Assembly (NCBI GenBank): GCA_001662425.1
Contig: BDDC01000011.1
Location: forward strand, 1 to 64,000
DNA from: Chlamydomonas sphaeroides
Lineage: Eukaryota > Chlorophyta > Chlorophyceae > Chlamydomonadales > Chlamydomonadaceae
Direction of reading: 5' to 3'
Length of the DNA: 64,000 bases
A program made the translations under genes and the position numbers. Below the pieces are notes generated by a model that was not told the origin of the DNA, searched no databases, and saw only the letters and a list, made by a program, of their open reading frames with translations. Shown here in pieces: positions 53,841-64,000 of the stretch. Every line of letters starts with the position of its first letter. The stretch's first letter is position 1.

Positions 53841-56800
53841 TAACCGATGGGTCCGTTGTGCGAGCCGGACGCCGTCGAGGCGCGGTCCGAATTGAGCCGG
53901 GAGAAGGAGATCTGCGGCGCCGGCGGGAAGCCATGCGCCGGCGACCGCTGCTGCTGCGGCGGCGGCGCCGGGCCAGCGCCGCCGCCGCCCCCGAGCGGGT
54001 AGCGGTCCTCGCTCGCCATCTGGCTGGGCGGTCCGGACCGGCCGGACACGCCGGGCAGCCCCGCCAGACCGCTGGCGGTGAGGCTGGAGAAGCCGCCGCC
54101 GGGCGCCGCGCCGTGCGCGCTGTGCGGAAACGGGAAGCGGTCGTCGTCCGTCTGCGCCGCCGCCGGCGCGTCCGACACGCGCGGCGTGCCCGTCGCCGAG
54201 GGCGGCGGCAGCGGCGGCGCCGCCGCCGGCAGCGACCGCGTCTCCGATGGCGGCGCCGCCGACGGCGCCGGCGGCAGCGGCAGCGGCATGAACACGACGC
54301 TCTTGGCCTCAGCCTTGGACCGCAGGTCGGCGGCCGACCAGACCTTGACGCCGCCGGCCTTGCTGCCGGTAGCGATGCACAGCGCCAGCGTGGCGACGGC
54401 GGTGATGCGGCCGTGGTGGGCCCGGATGGTGGCGCGCGGCAGGCGCCACACGGGCACGCCGCCGAGCGGGTTGATGGGCGGCGCCAGGGAGGGCGAGGGC
54501 GGCGGGCCCACGCGCATGGTGCCGGCGGCCATCACCTCCACCATGGCGCCCACCTCGGGGAAGACCGACAGGTGGCTGCGGGGGAGACGCGGGGAAGGTT
54601 GGGGGAGGCGGGCGGCAGGGTTCGTGCCAGGGGGCGGCCATGCGCGGTGCCGGCGCTGAGGGCAAGACCACGCGATGGCCCCGGCCCAACGGGAGCAGCG
54701 CTCAGCGCGCTCGGTAGTCTTGGCGCGGGCCTCTCGCCCGGGCCCGGCCCGACCCCGTGGCACCTCTCCAACCCCTCCGACCCGTCCTGCGCGCGCCACC
54801 GAGCAGTCGCCACGAATGCCTCGCCGCCTCGTCACGGCTCGCGCCGCCTCCACGTGTCCGTGCAACGAAGCGCCCCTCCCGGCTCCTCAGCGTCCCAGAG
54901 CCCGGTGACCCGGCTGTTGCCACTTAGGACTCGGGCTGAGAACAGGTCCTCGGACCCGAACCCCTTGATATCTAGTCGGGGGTTCATTGCTCGGACCCCG
55001 ACCTCTTGGCATCTAGGAGGGCCTTCATCATCCAGACCCCCGCCCCTTTCCGCTCACATGACTGGCGGCCCCGGGTTACCGATGGCGCAGATCAGCTGCA
55101 GCCGGCCCGCCGGCAGATCCCACATGAGCAGTTGACCGTTGGCGTGCGCCGACAGCAACCGCCAACCGCCGCGGCGCGCCGCCACCGGCCGGCCGGTGCC
55201 ACCCATGGCGGTCGCGATGGCGGCGTCGGCAGCCCAGGAGCCGAGGCTTGCGGTGCCGGCGGCGGCCGAAGCACTGCTCCAGAACGAGACCGACGGCGCG
55301 TCGGGCAGCGCGGCGGCGCCGCCGGGCGACGCGGCGGCTCCGCCGGTGCCGCCAGCCCAGTCGATCGAGACGAGCGAGGTGCAGCCGCCGAAGCCTGTAA
55401 AGGCAAAGCTGTCGACGACGGCGGTCGACAGCGCGAGGTGGCCCTTGCGGACCGTGCCCGGCGACTGGTTGCCGGCCGAGGGCACGGTCGGCACCGTTGC
55501 GCCGCTGGCGGCGGTGGCGCCGCTGCCGGCGCCGCCGAGGCTGCCGCTCGAGGACAGCCGCTGCGTGCCGGCGGCGCCGCCGTCGGCCGGCGGGCCGCCG
55601 GCGCCGCTGGCGACGCCCAGCCGCGCNNNNNNNNNNNNNNNNNNNNNNNNNNNNNNNNNNNNNNNNNNNNNNNNNNNNNNNNNNNNNNNNNNNNNNNNNN
55701 NNNNNNNNNNNNNNNNNNNNNNNNNNNNNNNNNNNNNNNNNNNNNNNNNNNNNNNNNNNNNNNNNNNNNNNNNNNNNNNNNNNNNNNNNNNNNNNNNNNN
55801 NNNNNNNNNNNNNNNNNNNNNNNNNNNNNNNNNNNNNNNNNNNNNNNNNNNNNNNNNNNNNNNNNNNNNNNNNNNNNNNNNNNNNNNNNNNNNNNNNNNN
55901 NNNNNNNNNNNNNNNNNNNNNNNNNNNNNNNNNNNNNNNNNNNNNNNNNNNNNNNNNNNNNNNNNNNNNNNNNNNNNNNNNNNNNNNNNNNNNNNNNNNN
56001 NNNNNNNNNNNNNNNNNNNNNNNNNNNNNNNNNNNNNNNNNNNNNNNNNNNNNNNNNNNNNNNNNNNCGCCGCCGCCGTCGGCGGCGGCGCTGCTGTTGG
56101 TGGTTGTGCTGCTGGCGGCCTGCAGCACCGGCGTCGCCAGCGAACCGCGCGGCGTGATGCCGTCAGCGGCGCCGCCGGACGACACCGGCGCCGGGACCGC
56201 CGCTGACGGCCCCATGCCGCTGGACACGACGCGCAGTGCGAGCATCGTGTCGTTGCTCGTGGTGATAACCAGGATGTTGCCCCGGTACAGCAGCCCGGTG
56301 ATGGCGGCCGACGGCGCCTCGGGCACTGCCGGCGGCACGCCGGCGGCCTTGTCCGACTTGCTCCGCTTCGATGCTGCGTGCACGGTCGACGCCAGCACCT
56401 CGTTCTCCGTACGGCTGTACCGGATGGCCATGACGCGGCCGGACGCGTCGCCGGTGAAGAGCAGCACGTCGTCCACGGAGCCGACGGTGGCGCCGCCGCC
56501 GCCGCTGGCGGTCGGTGGCAGCGCACCCAGCGGCGCCAGCTCCACCCCAGGGACCGCGTGCAGAGCCGTCACGGCGTGCCGCGACAGGCGGATCACCAGC
56601 GGCACGCCCGCCTGCGCTGCGGCCTGCGCCGTGACGTTCGAGGCCGTGCCAGTGGCGGCCGAGGCGGCGGCCGAGCTGCCCGGCCGTCCGTACACCAGCA
56701 CCGTACCGCCCTTGTGTCCCGTGATCAGGTCCAGCGTGGGCTCGTACACGGCGGATGCCGTGACGTGCTGCTCGTCTGAGTCGATGGGAATCTTGGAGTG

Positions 56801-58643
56801 GAACGCGTTGAGCGCCGCCGAGTAGACCTCCATCTGGGTGGGAGGCGCAGGGGCGAGGGTGGGAAAGGCGGACGAAGCAGGCGCGAGGGTGAGGGGGGCG
56901 GGAGATACAGGAGCGAGGCGGTGTTGCGGACGACACATCCGCCGGCGGAGGGAGGTGAGGAGGCAGGCGCGAGGAACCGTGCTGCGGTGCGGAAGGAGGA
57001 GGAGGAGGAGGAGGAGGTGGAGGAGGAGGAGGAGGAGCGCCGCGGGGTGGACCCACACCACACCAGCAACGCGGCAAGGCTTGCTGGCGCGCGAGTAGTG
57101 CCGGCGTTACGCTGCGTTGCGTCGCGCTGCGTTGCGACGGCATCTGGGCACAGCGAGCCGTGACAGCGCGCGGTACGGAGCTTAGGGCTGCGAAGGCACG
57201 GCCGTACGGCACGGTACGGCACGCACCTTGCGCTGCAGCACCACCATGAGCTGCGTGGAGGCCACGTCCCCTCCCGCGCCGCGCATGAAGCACAGCCGGT
57301 TGACCTCCTTGTTGTCGCTGCGCCGCACGATGCGCGGCGCAAACGGCAGCAGCCGCGCGATCACGTCGATGCGTGCGTCCTCCGAGAACCCCGAGCCCGG
57401 CACCGCCGTCGGCGACAGCGGCCCGCCGTCGCCGCTGCCGGTGGCGCTGCGGCGCGGCGTGACGGCGACGGCGGGTGAGCCGCCGAGCGCAACCGTGTGG
57501 GCGCGGCCCAGGCCGTTCCCTGTGCTGAGGGTGGACATGGCGCCAAGCCCGTCACTGGGGCGGCGCTGCGGCGCCGGCGACGGCAGGGCCGACGAGTCGG
57601 GGACGCTGAGGTCGGTTGTGCCGGACCAGTAAGGCGTGAGCGTGCCGGCGGCGCCGGAGGTTCCGGCGCCGGACATGCCGGACATGATGGGGCTCATCAT
57701 GCGAGGCCCCATGGCCGGGTTCTCGCCGCCGCGGAGGGAGGAAGCGGTGCTGGCTGGCAGGCCGCCCATGCTCATGGACTGGGCCTGCATTGCGGCTTGG
57801 AGGCTGGCCTGCGTGAGGCCGGAGCCTTGGGGCGTGACGCCGCCCGCAGCCGCGGTCGCGGAAGAGGCGGCGATAGGCGCCATTGCCAGGTCGTTAAGGC
57901 TGTCGCGCTCGGCCTCGAGGACGCGGATGGCGTTCTTGCGCCTGGAGGTGGACAGGTTGGGGGCCAGGGTTACGACTCGCGTGTCAAGGTCCGGTGCGCA
58001 GCGTCGTGCTCAGGGCTGTGCGTTGTTTTTCTGTTGTGGCTGTAAGAGCAGCCGACGGGCAGGGAACAACGGAGGCAACCGCCCGGTGGGCATCGCGACG
58101 TCCCCGTCGGTAGCACGGAAACCATAGCAGCTGCGTGCCACCAGGCTGGGCCCTAGAATGAAGTATTCAACTCACTGAAAGGTGACAGCAAGGCGGCCAA
58201 GGCCCGATGGCTTGCCGACCGCCTCCACGTTATCTTTTGATCGCTTCGCAACCGCATGGAGCCTCGCTGCGATCCTCAGTAGCGTCAAGGGATCAGTAGT
58301 GCGGTGGCTCGCGGCCTGCACACATGCCGAGACAAGTCGCGGTTGTAAGCGAAGCAACATGCAGTGCCCGCTAACCCGGGGTCAGCGGGGTCTGTTCATA
58401 GGCGTACAGTTCCGCGTGCGGGACGCCCAAGAGGAGCAGCACGCCCAGACGCATGGCGCCATGGCCAACGGCTGCGCCTGCGAACCCAGTGCTTACCACT
58501 GAGAACTGGTTTAGAGCTTCCTCGCCAGCCTTGGCAACTTCCAGACAGCTGGTCTTGTGAACCTTGCTTCGGTGGGCTGCATCGTTGAGGGCCTGCACCG
58601 CGAGGCGCGCAGCCTCTTGCGCCTGCACCAGCGACCAGTCCAT
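46778..58643 (-). CDS. Large beta-propeller-like / TKL protein kinase fusion (more than 2,100 residues)
   Basis: Exons in transcript order: 58643-58497, 58315-58176, 57941-57227, 56833-55058 (with gap), 54575-53412, 53197-53089, 52558-52397, 52236-51471, 51318-51221, 50976-50926, 50543-50436, 50229-50167, 49979-49885, 49693-49597, 49372-49270, 49106-49012, 48846-48797, 48619-48460, 48068-48019, 47772-47706 and 47590-46778 (TAA). All junctions outside the gap keep frame. The N-terminal 95 residues are helical. Then come WD40-like blades (LLFTGDASGRVMAIRYS, LLSAHANGQLLMWDL, IRAHHGRITAVATL, SKAGGVKVWS), a long Gly/Pro/Gln-rich linker, and a complete kinase: GQGAEGTV loop, VAVKEM Lys, YIHGDLRSPNVF, DFGFARIL, WQAPE, DVYSFGIIMYEML, DRPAFHKIAERL. 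HGD replaces HRD, so it is a non-RD kinase. It is probably an active TKL Ser/Thr kinase. The tail carries DPF/acidic motifs (DPFSMNSPFGALDLDSDDEG). Partners are unknown. Confidence 0.85.
48915..48986. repeat. Tandem 36-mer x2 in a kinase intron
   Basis: Two perfect copies (48915-48950 and 48951-48986) containing CCGCTGCAAGCAAAGGGGCA, between the exons at 48846 and 49012. Confidence 0.95.
49459..49488 (-). repeat. Partial duplicate of a kinase exon edge inside the neighbouring intron
   Basis: This 30-base stretch resembles the exon start at 49349-49377. On the minus strand it encodes ASAGGMAYP, compared with DIAAGMAYLHS in the real exon, and it also has a preceding CAG that could act as an acceptor. 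It lies in the intron between 49372 and 49597. Confidence 0.6.
55627..56067. other. Assembly gap (441 N) in the propeller region of the kinase gene
   Basis: The same reading direction continues on both sides. As written, the exon spanning it has a length that does not fit the frame of its neighbours, so the N count is not the true length, or an intron lies within. Confidence 0.99.
56996..57043. repeat. GGA/GAG trinucleotide repeat in a kinase intron
   Basis: A GGA-rich tract (pyrimidine-rich TCC on the coding strand), between the exons at 56833 and 57227. It lies about 165 bases upstream of the 56833 acceptor on the transcribed strand. Confidence 0.9.
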
Positions 58644-58728
58644 TTTCCAATTATGCCTCTTTGATGCTTCTGCTGCCGGGTTGTGGAGCTCCGCCTCAAA
58701 CTTGTGCTAGTATGCGCCGTGGCTTGCG

Positions 58729-58771
58729 ACCGGTCCTTGCCGAGCACAGCTACCGGTCCTTGCCGAGCACA
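58729..58771. repeat. Direct 20-mer repeat upstream of the kinase gene
   Basis: Two identical copies of ACCGGTCCTTGCCGAGCACA separated by three bases, in the presumed promoter or leader of the 58643 start codon. The spacing suggests a paired regulatory site, but this is not shown. Confidence 0.85.
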
Positions 58772-61579
58772 TTAGCATTCCAATGTTATGATTGAACTAG
58801 TGATAATGAGTTGCGGGCGACGTGCGTGTGTAGGATAGACTAACTGCGCGGCACCGAGCGGGCGCAGCAGTGTAGAGTTACGAGGCCGTGAGCGTGTGAA
58901 GCCGTAAGAGTGGTGTGTCGGCCGGGCCAACATGTCAAGCTGCCGCCCTGATGACTGACTCCACGGTGCGCGGGCGGCCATGGACACGCCATGAAACTGC
59001 ATCACCCGCGGGGAAGACCGGGACGCAGTACAGCGCCGGACGTAGCCATGTGCTGAGATCTGCCACGTTGCGCCCGAGCTTAATGAACGAACGGCGCGAA
59101 CCCTCCGTCAGCGCTCTGTCACGGGCATTTTTGTGGAGAAAATGGTCAGCGCTGTGTCAGGGGCAAGGAGGGCACGGCACGAAGGTCGACACTTCTGTGC
59201 TCATGTTGCTGTGATGCTAGCTGCAAGCTCGTCCGCTCCGTAGTTGATGGAGTGCACAACTGCTAGCCGTGGCCCTGCCAGCCGTGCGGGGGGGGGGCCA
59301 CGCGCGCGCGTGCAGGCGTGGAAGGGGCTCCAGTGCCGCTCCTCGGACGCGCCGTGTCAGGCGTGAGCAGGGGCGTGAGTGTCAACCGCCAGAGGTGTGC
59401 AATGGGACCCTGCTTGGGCCCCCAGGGCTAGCGAGTGCCTTATGGCGTGTGCATGCCCGCGCTGTCGTAGCAAGGGGCCTCCTGGTCGTAGCCCTTCCAA
59501 CTCTGACCGTGTCAAAGGGACGCGGCCTCTGGCATCTGACCAGGCGCACCAGCTATGCCGTGTGCGCAGTTGGGACCCGCGCGGAGCTGCACCAGCAGCG
59601 CAGCGCGAGAGCCACCTGCCCAACAGTGCGTCCGGGGTCCTAGCCTTGGGCCGACCCTTTGTACTGGCAGGACCAGCGTGGAAGTCACTAGAGGGTACCC
59701 CAGATCAGCGTGAAGGTATGAAGTCAAGGGTCAGCGTGTAGGCCTGCGCGGGTTGTGGGGACGGCGCGGGAGTGCTGGCAATGCCGAGTTGCGTGGGGCG
59801 ACACGGTCGTATGCCTTACTCAAAGCCTACACCGGTTAGAGTGATGGAGCAGGTCAAGGGGTGGAGTGTCGTGTCTGCTTGTACGCACGAGCGCACCTGA
59901 TGTTGCGCCATTCCTAGTGTGTCATGCAGGATGGGGTTGCAGTGCTGTGGTGTGGCTTGCGGCCAACGGGCCGCCAGCAACCCCATCACTGGCGGGATAG
60001 CGGCCCTAGCGCCTCACCAGGTTGCTTGACGACCTCATGGGTTGCTTGGACGCCCGTGCCACACGGTCGCTTCGGGACCACTGTAGAACCACCTTCGCTT
60101 CAGTTTTCCGTAACCAGCGCGGGTATCAGTGAAAGGTATCTGAGACAACCGCCATTACTGGCAGCCCATGTGGCGCTTTGGGCCCTCGGCGCCACCAGGC
60201 AGGTTAAGGTACATGGGAGCCAGCGGACGGTGGGATTACAATCACGGGTGCTCCTTGGCTTCGACGCTGGTCCAATTCTGGAAGCCTAGCGCCGCAAGGC
60301 CACGCGCTGGCTCCCTCGACGGCCCCCCTTCCTTTCTTATATAGGTCGGTAACCGCGGGGGTGGGGGGCTTTGGGCAGGGAAGTCGGCGTGAGCCAAGGC
60401 CGGTGCGCGCTGCTCAGCGCGCCGCTGGCGCTGCTGCATCACGTCAACGTTACAATTCTGGTGGTCCTGCTGGCATCACGGCGCACAAGACGACTACGCA
60501 CGGGTAACACAGCTCTCGAAGGGGCCGGTGGTCTTGGCAATCTGGTGCCGGATACCGTGCTGCCTTTGTTCGCGTTCTTCGTATTTTTGGCCCCCCACCC
60601 CCACCCCGCTACGCACGGATGGCCACCCGCTGCACCCAGCCGTCAGTTGCGGCTCTTGCAGACACATGGCTGGGGTCTCCCACGGCCCCTTGGCGGCTCT
60701 GCTGCCGAGGCCCTAACGCCCTAGCACGGGCTGCGCTCTTTCTCGCTCCTGCCACTCCCGGTCCTCCCTTGCACTCCTACCCCCACCTCTGGCGGCCAGA
60801 CGTGTGCGCATCGCGGGTCTTGTACACTTGCAGCGTAGAGCAGTAGAAGCATGTGACGTGGGAGGGTTGCCGCTTTGAGGAGCACGCGTCTTCGCACGTT
60901 CGTAGCGCGGAAACATTTGGACTTGGAGGGGATGCCTTCGCGTACTTCAGCTTTTTTGGCTGCTGCGCTGCTGTCAAGCAAGCGGCAGCCCCTGCACGGC
61001 GCGATGTCGGGAGCGCCTCAGGCTTGCAATGAAGAACCAGCGTGCAAGCAAGAAGCGGGTTGATGCGCGCCCCGTGGCCGCGCCAACGAAACAACTTTGC
61101 ACGGCTGCGGGGTCCTGCCTTCCCACCGCCACGCGGGCTCCCTGGCCCTGGCAAACTGACAGAGTGGCAGGGCGCCTGCGTTCAAACGCCTGCAACTGAG
61201 GTTGCCCGCACGGCGGGGGCGGCTCGAACAAAGGATGGGGTGGGGGCTACGCCACTTCTCCTGTATTGGATGGGGTACCTCCCTCGTTGCAAGGCTTCCA
61301 ACAGCAGCACTGGGTGGGGCGATTGTTACTGTGGCACCCTATCCCATGTCATGTGCTGCTCGGCTCAACGGCTACGCCACGGCCGTCGCACCCGCCCACA
61401 TCCGCCGGCAGCACACCCCGGGCGGTCTCGTGCGGTGGGGGAAGCCCGTCCGTGCGACGCCCACAGCACGGAGGAGCAACCCCTGCCCCCCCTGCTCACG
61501 GCCGTGGTTGGATAGCCAGGGGCGCGCCCCGCGCTGGGCCCCGGGCAGCAAGCGCACATCGAGCCACACCGTGCTATGT

Positions 61580-61584
61580 TTACA
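61580..61584 (-). terminator. Possible TGTAA polyadenylation signal of the low-complexity gene
   Basis: Minus-strand TGTAA (plus TTACA), about 620 bases beyond the stop codon at 62204-62206. Confidence 0.4.
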
Positions 61585-62203
61585 ACCGACAGACAGGCTG
61601 CTCGCAACTGCGTGCGGCGAAGCATCATGCGGGCCCCGTGTGGGGGGCCGTGCCGCGCCCCATTGGCGGCGCACCCGCGGAGGGCCCGCGCAGGGCCCCC
61701 GCCCCATCCTGCCCCCTCGTCCGACCCATCGCTAGCCCCCGAGCTGCCTGCCCCCCCGCGCCCGCGCGGGGCCTAGCCCACACCTGCTTTGATCGTGCGC
61801 CAGTGCTGCGGGCCCGCACCGGCTACGGCGCAGCAGCATCCGTCGTCCCACGCCAGGGGACTCGTTGACTGACTCAGCAGAAGATCAACTACCGCGCTGC
61901 GCAGTCGCGCCAAGCACCCACGGCCACCCAAGGGCTCGGCGCCCGCGCGCGTCGGGCCGCCCGGCGCCAGCGGCCTCGCACAAGATACGGTTAGCCGCCT
62001 GGTTGCGCCCACCGGCGCGCATCACATAGCGGCACCGGGCGGTCCCTCAAAACCCGCACGCGAGCCGCGGCCAGCTCCCCTCAGCACCTCGTGCCGTCCA
62101 AACCCCTCGAAACAACCCGAAACCCCGCGAGCCAGCGGGCCCCGACACCCGGCGTATGGCTGTGCCGGGGCGGCGCAGAGCTGCGGAGCGGCGGCGCGCC
62201 GCC

Positions 62204-63457
62204 TTACTGGCGGTTGTAGCCGCCAGGGCCGCCGCGGTTGTAGCCGCCGCCGTAGCCACCGCGCTGGCCGCCGCCGTAGCCGCCGCCGCCGTAGTGCTGC
62301 TGCTGGCCGTAGGCCTGCTGGCCGTACCCCTGCTGCGCGCCGTACCCCTGCTGCGCGCCGTAGCCGCCGCCGTAGCCCTGCTGGTAAGGTTGGCAAACAA
62401 GCAAGCGAGCAGGTCAAGATTGCTGCTGTGATGAGGATCCACGGCGACAATGCCAAAGAAAAAGCTCCGAATGCCAATGCTGCGGCCACGGGTGCCGCAA
62501 TCGTGCTGGCACCCCCCACCCCCAGTAAGTCTTTAGATCAGCAAGGAGCTTTGCAGGAGTCGATAACTTCACTGCAGGAGTCGATAGCTTCACCGCAGTA
62601 GTCCACGGCAACAATATAAAAACAATGACCAGCCCCACCTGCTGGGCGCCGTAGTGCGCGCCGCCGGCGGCGTGCTGGTGCTGCGCGTGCTGCCCCATGT
62701 GCGCCTGGCTGCCTGGCTGGCCGCCCGGCTGCTGCATGCCGCCCTGGGGCAGCGGCGCCTGAGCCTGGGCCTGCGGGGAAGCGGGGGGATACGGGGCATG
62801 GGCGGAGGTCGGGCAGCGAGGGCGCGGCTGGCAGCTGGCGCGGCACCCTCGCGGCTGCGGGGAGCGTGTCTCTGCAGTCGCCGCCGCGCTGCGCGAACCG
62901 ACGACTTTTGAGCACGCCCGACACGCGCTCCGACCCACCTGCGCCGACATGCCGTAGGCGCCCAGGCCCGAGGGGTCCTGCTTGTCGGCGGCCTTGACGG
63001 CGCCGCCGCCCTGCACGCCGCCGTAGCCGCCGGCGGCGGCGCCAGCGGCGCCCACCGCGGCGCCCGCGGCCGAGCTGGCGTCCTCATAGCCTGGCGCGGC
63101 GCGGGAGAAGGCCGCGGGGGAGGGTGCGAAAGCGTGTGGAGCACAGCGGAACGCAGGAACACGCGTTCGCGAGCGCCACGGCGGGCCAAGGACGCCCGCT
63201 TGACCCATGCGCGTTCTGACCCCACCGCGTGCGAACCGGCAGGGCACACGCGAGGCACGCTGACGTGCGCCCGAGCGTCACACTAGCTGGTGTGCGGCCA
63301 GGTTGTCGCGGGCGGCACGACTGCCCCCACGCTCTCGCGCTGCGCTGCCTTACCGGTCAGGCCGTAGGCGGCGGGGTTGGCGTTGTAGCCTCCGCCGGGC
63401 AGCTGGCCCGCACCGGCCGCCACCGGGTTGGCGCCGCTGAAGCCGGGGTAGGCGGTC
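62204..63457 (-). CDS. Gly/Tyr/Gln-rich low-complexity protein, 3' part (possible RNA-binding protein)
   Basis: Four exons in transcript order: 63457-63354, 63090-62939, 62770-62639 and 62380-62204 (TAA), about 187 residues; frames match across all three introns. The first visible exon begins in phase 2, so at least one more exon lies upstream (towards or beyond 64000). The visible chain starts TAYPGFSGANPVAAGAG, passes through Gly/Ala-rich and Gln/His-rich stretches (HMGQHAQHQHAAGG), and ends in repeated GYGAQQGYG and then GGYGGGYNRGGPGGYNRQ. Tyr/Gly/Gln and RGG-like tails of this kind are usual in RNA-binding proteins that form condensates (hnRNP/FUS type), but no RRM or other domain is inside the window, so this is an inference from composition only. 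Confidence 0.68.
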
Positions 63458-64000
63458 CTGGGGCGAGGGGAACAGCGGCAGCGGGGCAGGCGGGACGGAC
63501 GGGATGGAGGGGTTGCTTGCAGGCGTGCGGGATAAGGCGGGGTTGATGCAACCAGCACGGAACGAGGCTGACGCACGCGGTTTGGCCTTTCTTCCGTTGG
63601 CCGCGCGCCGCTTTCGCGGCCAGCCTCGACTGCCCTTTGCCCGGGACAGCGCAAGGCCCCTGCTGCGGCAGGGGCCTCATAAGCTCGCCCTTGGCCAGCC
63701 CCGAGACACCCACTCCATTCCTCAGCCTGTCCGCACCCCGTACCTCCCGCCCCTGCCATGCTTGCTTGGCATGCTACCTGCCTCCACCCTTTCACCCCCT
63801 GCCCTCTCCCAACCCTCACGCAGCACCTCAACCGCGCACCCGCGCACCTCGGACAGCTCATCGTTTCGCGTGCTAGCGACCACCGTGGAGTACCCCGCTC
63901 CCCATTCCGCCCTCCTTGACCCCATACCAAGACGCGATCCTTCCCTTCACTACCCCGTCATGCCCTACCCTTCCGCTTCCCCTCCCCCTTCTTCCCCGCC
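63458..64000. other. Probable intron and upstream part of the low-complexity gene
   Basis: The minus strand has a long pyrimidine tract leading to the acceptor at 63458. A possible exon lies near 63850-63930 (minus), ending in a GTGCGC donor, but its frame could not be fixed. The last 130 bases of the window are strongly C/T-rich on the plus strand. Confidence 0.4.

Larger units (their letters stand above)
58644..62203. other. 3.6-kb intergenic region; promoter of kinase and 3' UTR of the low-complexity gene
   Basis: No convincing gene was found. A 20-mer, ACCGGTCCTTGCCGAGCACA, occurs twice at 58729-58748 and 58752-58771, about 85-130 bases upstream of the kinase start. A 47-base stretch near 60468 is similar to one at 16270. 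A minus-strand TGTAA lies at 61580-61584. Confidence 0.45.

Noticed and set aside
1..64000. tRNA, rRNA or intact transposon genes
   Set aside because: No tRNA-like A and B boxes with cloverleaf, no rRNA similarity, and no transposase, integrase or reverse transcriptase motifs were seen by eye; a covariance-model scan would be needed to exclude small RNAs.

Overview
This window looks like nuclear DNA of a green alga, most likely a core chlorophyte of the Chlorophyceae type. It is very GC-rich. Its genes are split by many short GT-AG introns, TGTAA-type polyadenylation signals follow several stop codons, and the encoded proteins are loaded with Ala, Gly and Pro. There are no bacterial-style operons, no CRISPR array and no recognisable intact transposon. 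Two runs of N (26607-26929 and 55627-56067) are assembly gaps, and each lies inside a gene. Every multi-exon model here was built by hand from splice sites, reading-frame continuity and family resemblance; no transcript data were available.

Layout. The plus-strand half begins with the last six exons of a DNA-PKcs-like PI3K-related kinase (44-1785). A small four-membrane-span COPI-associated/TVP15-like protein follows (2335-4129), then a roughly 1,800-residue GRIP-domain golgin in about 24 exons (4758-14881), a 968-residue single-repeat MYB transcription factor (17997-22121), and a berberine-bridge-type FAD oxidoreductase in 12 exons broken by a gap (25606-29895). A divergent pair comes next: an unrecognised acidic protein on the minus strand (31000-31860) and cytosolic ribosomal protein uL4/RPL4 on the plus strand (32155-35475).

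The rest is on the minus strand. Two related secreted proteins lie in tandem (38090-39951 and 42236-44751), each with a signal peptide, a Pro-rich linker and one six-cysteine PAN/apple-like domain. Then comes a very large gene (46778-58643) joining a beta-propeller-like region to a TKL-type protein kinase, and finally the 3' part of a Gly/Tyr/Gln-rich low-complexity protein (62204-63457) whose 5' end lies outside.

The genes do not form one pathway. Two of them (golgin and TVP15-like protein) act at the Golgi, two are probably extracellular or wall proteins, and the others cover DNA repair, transcription, signalling, translation and redox metabolism. The most unusual items are the DNA-PKcs orthologue, the propeller-kinase fusion, the paired six-cysteine secreted proteins and a likely GC-AG intron in the MYB gene.
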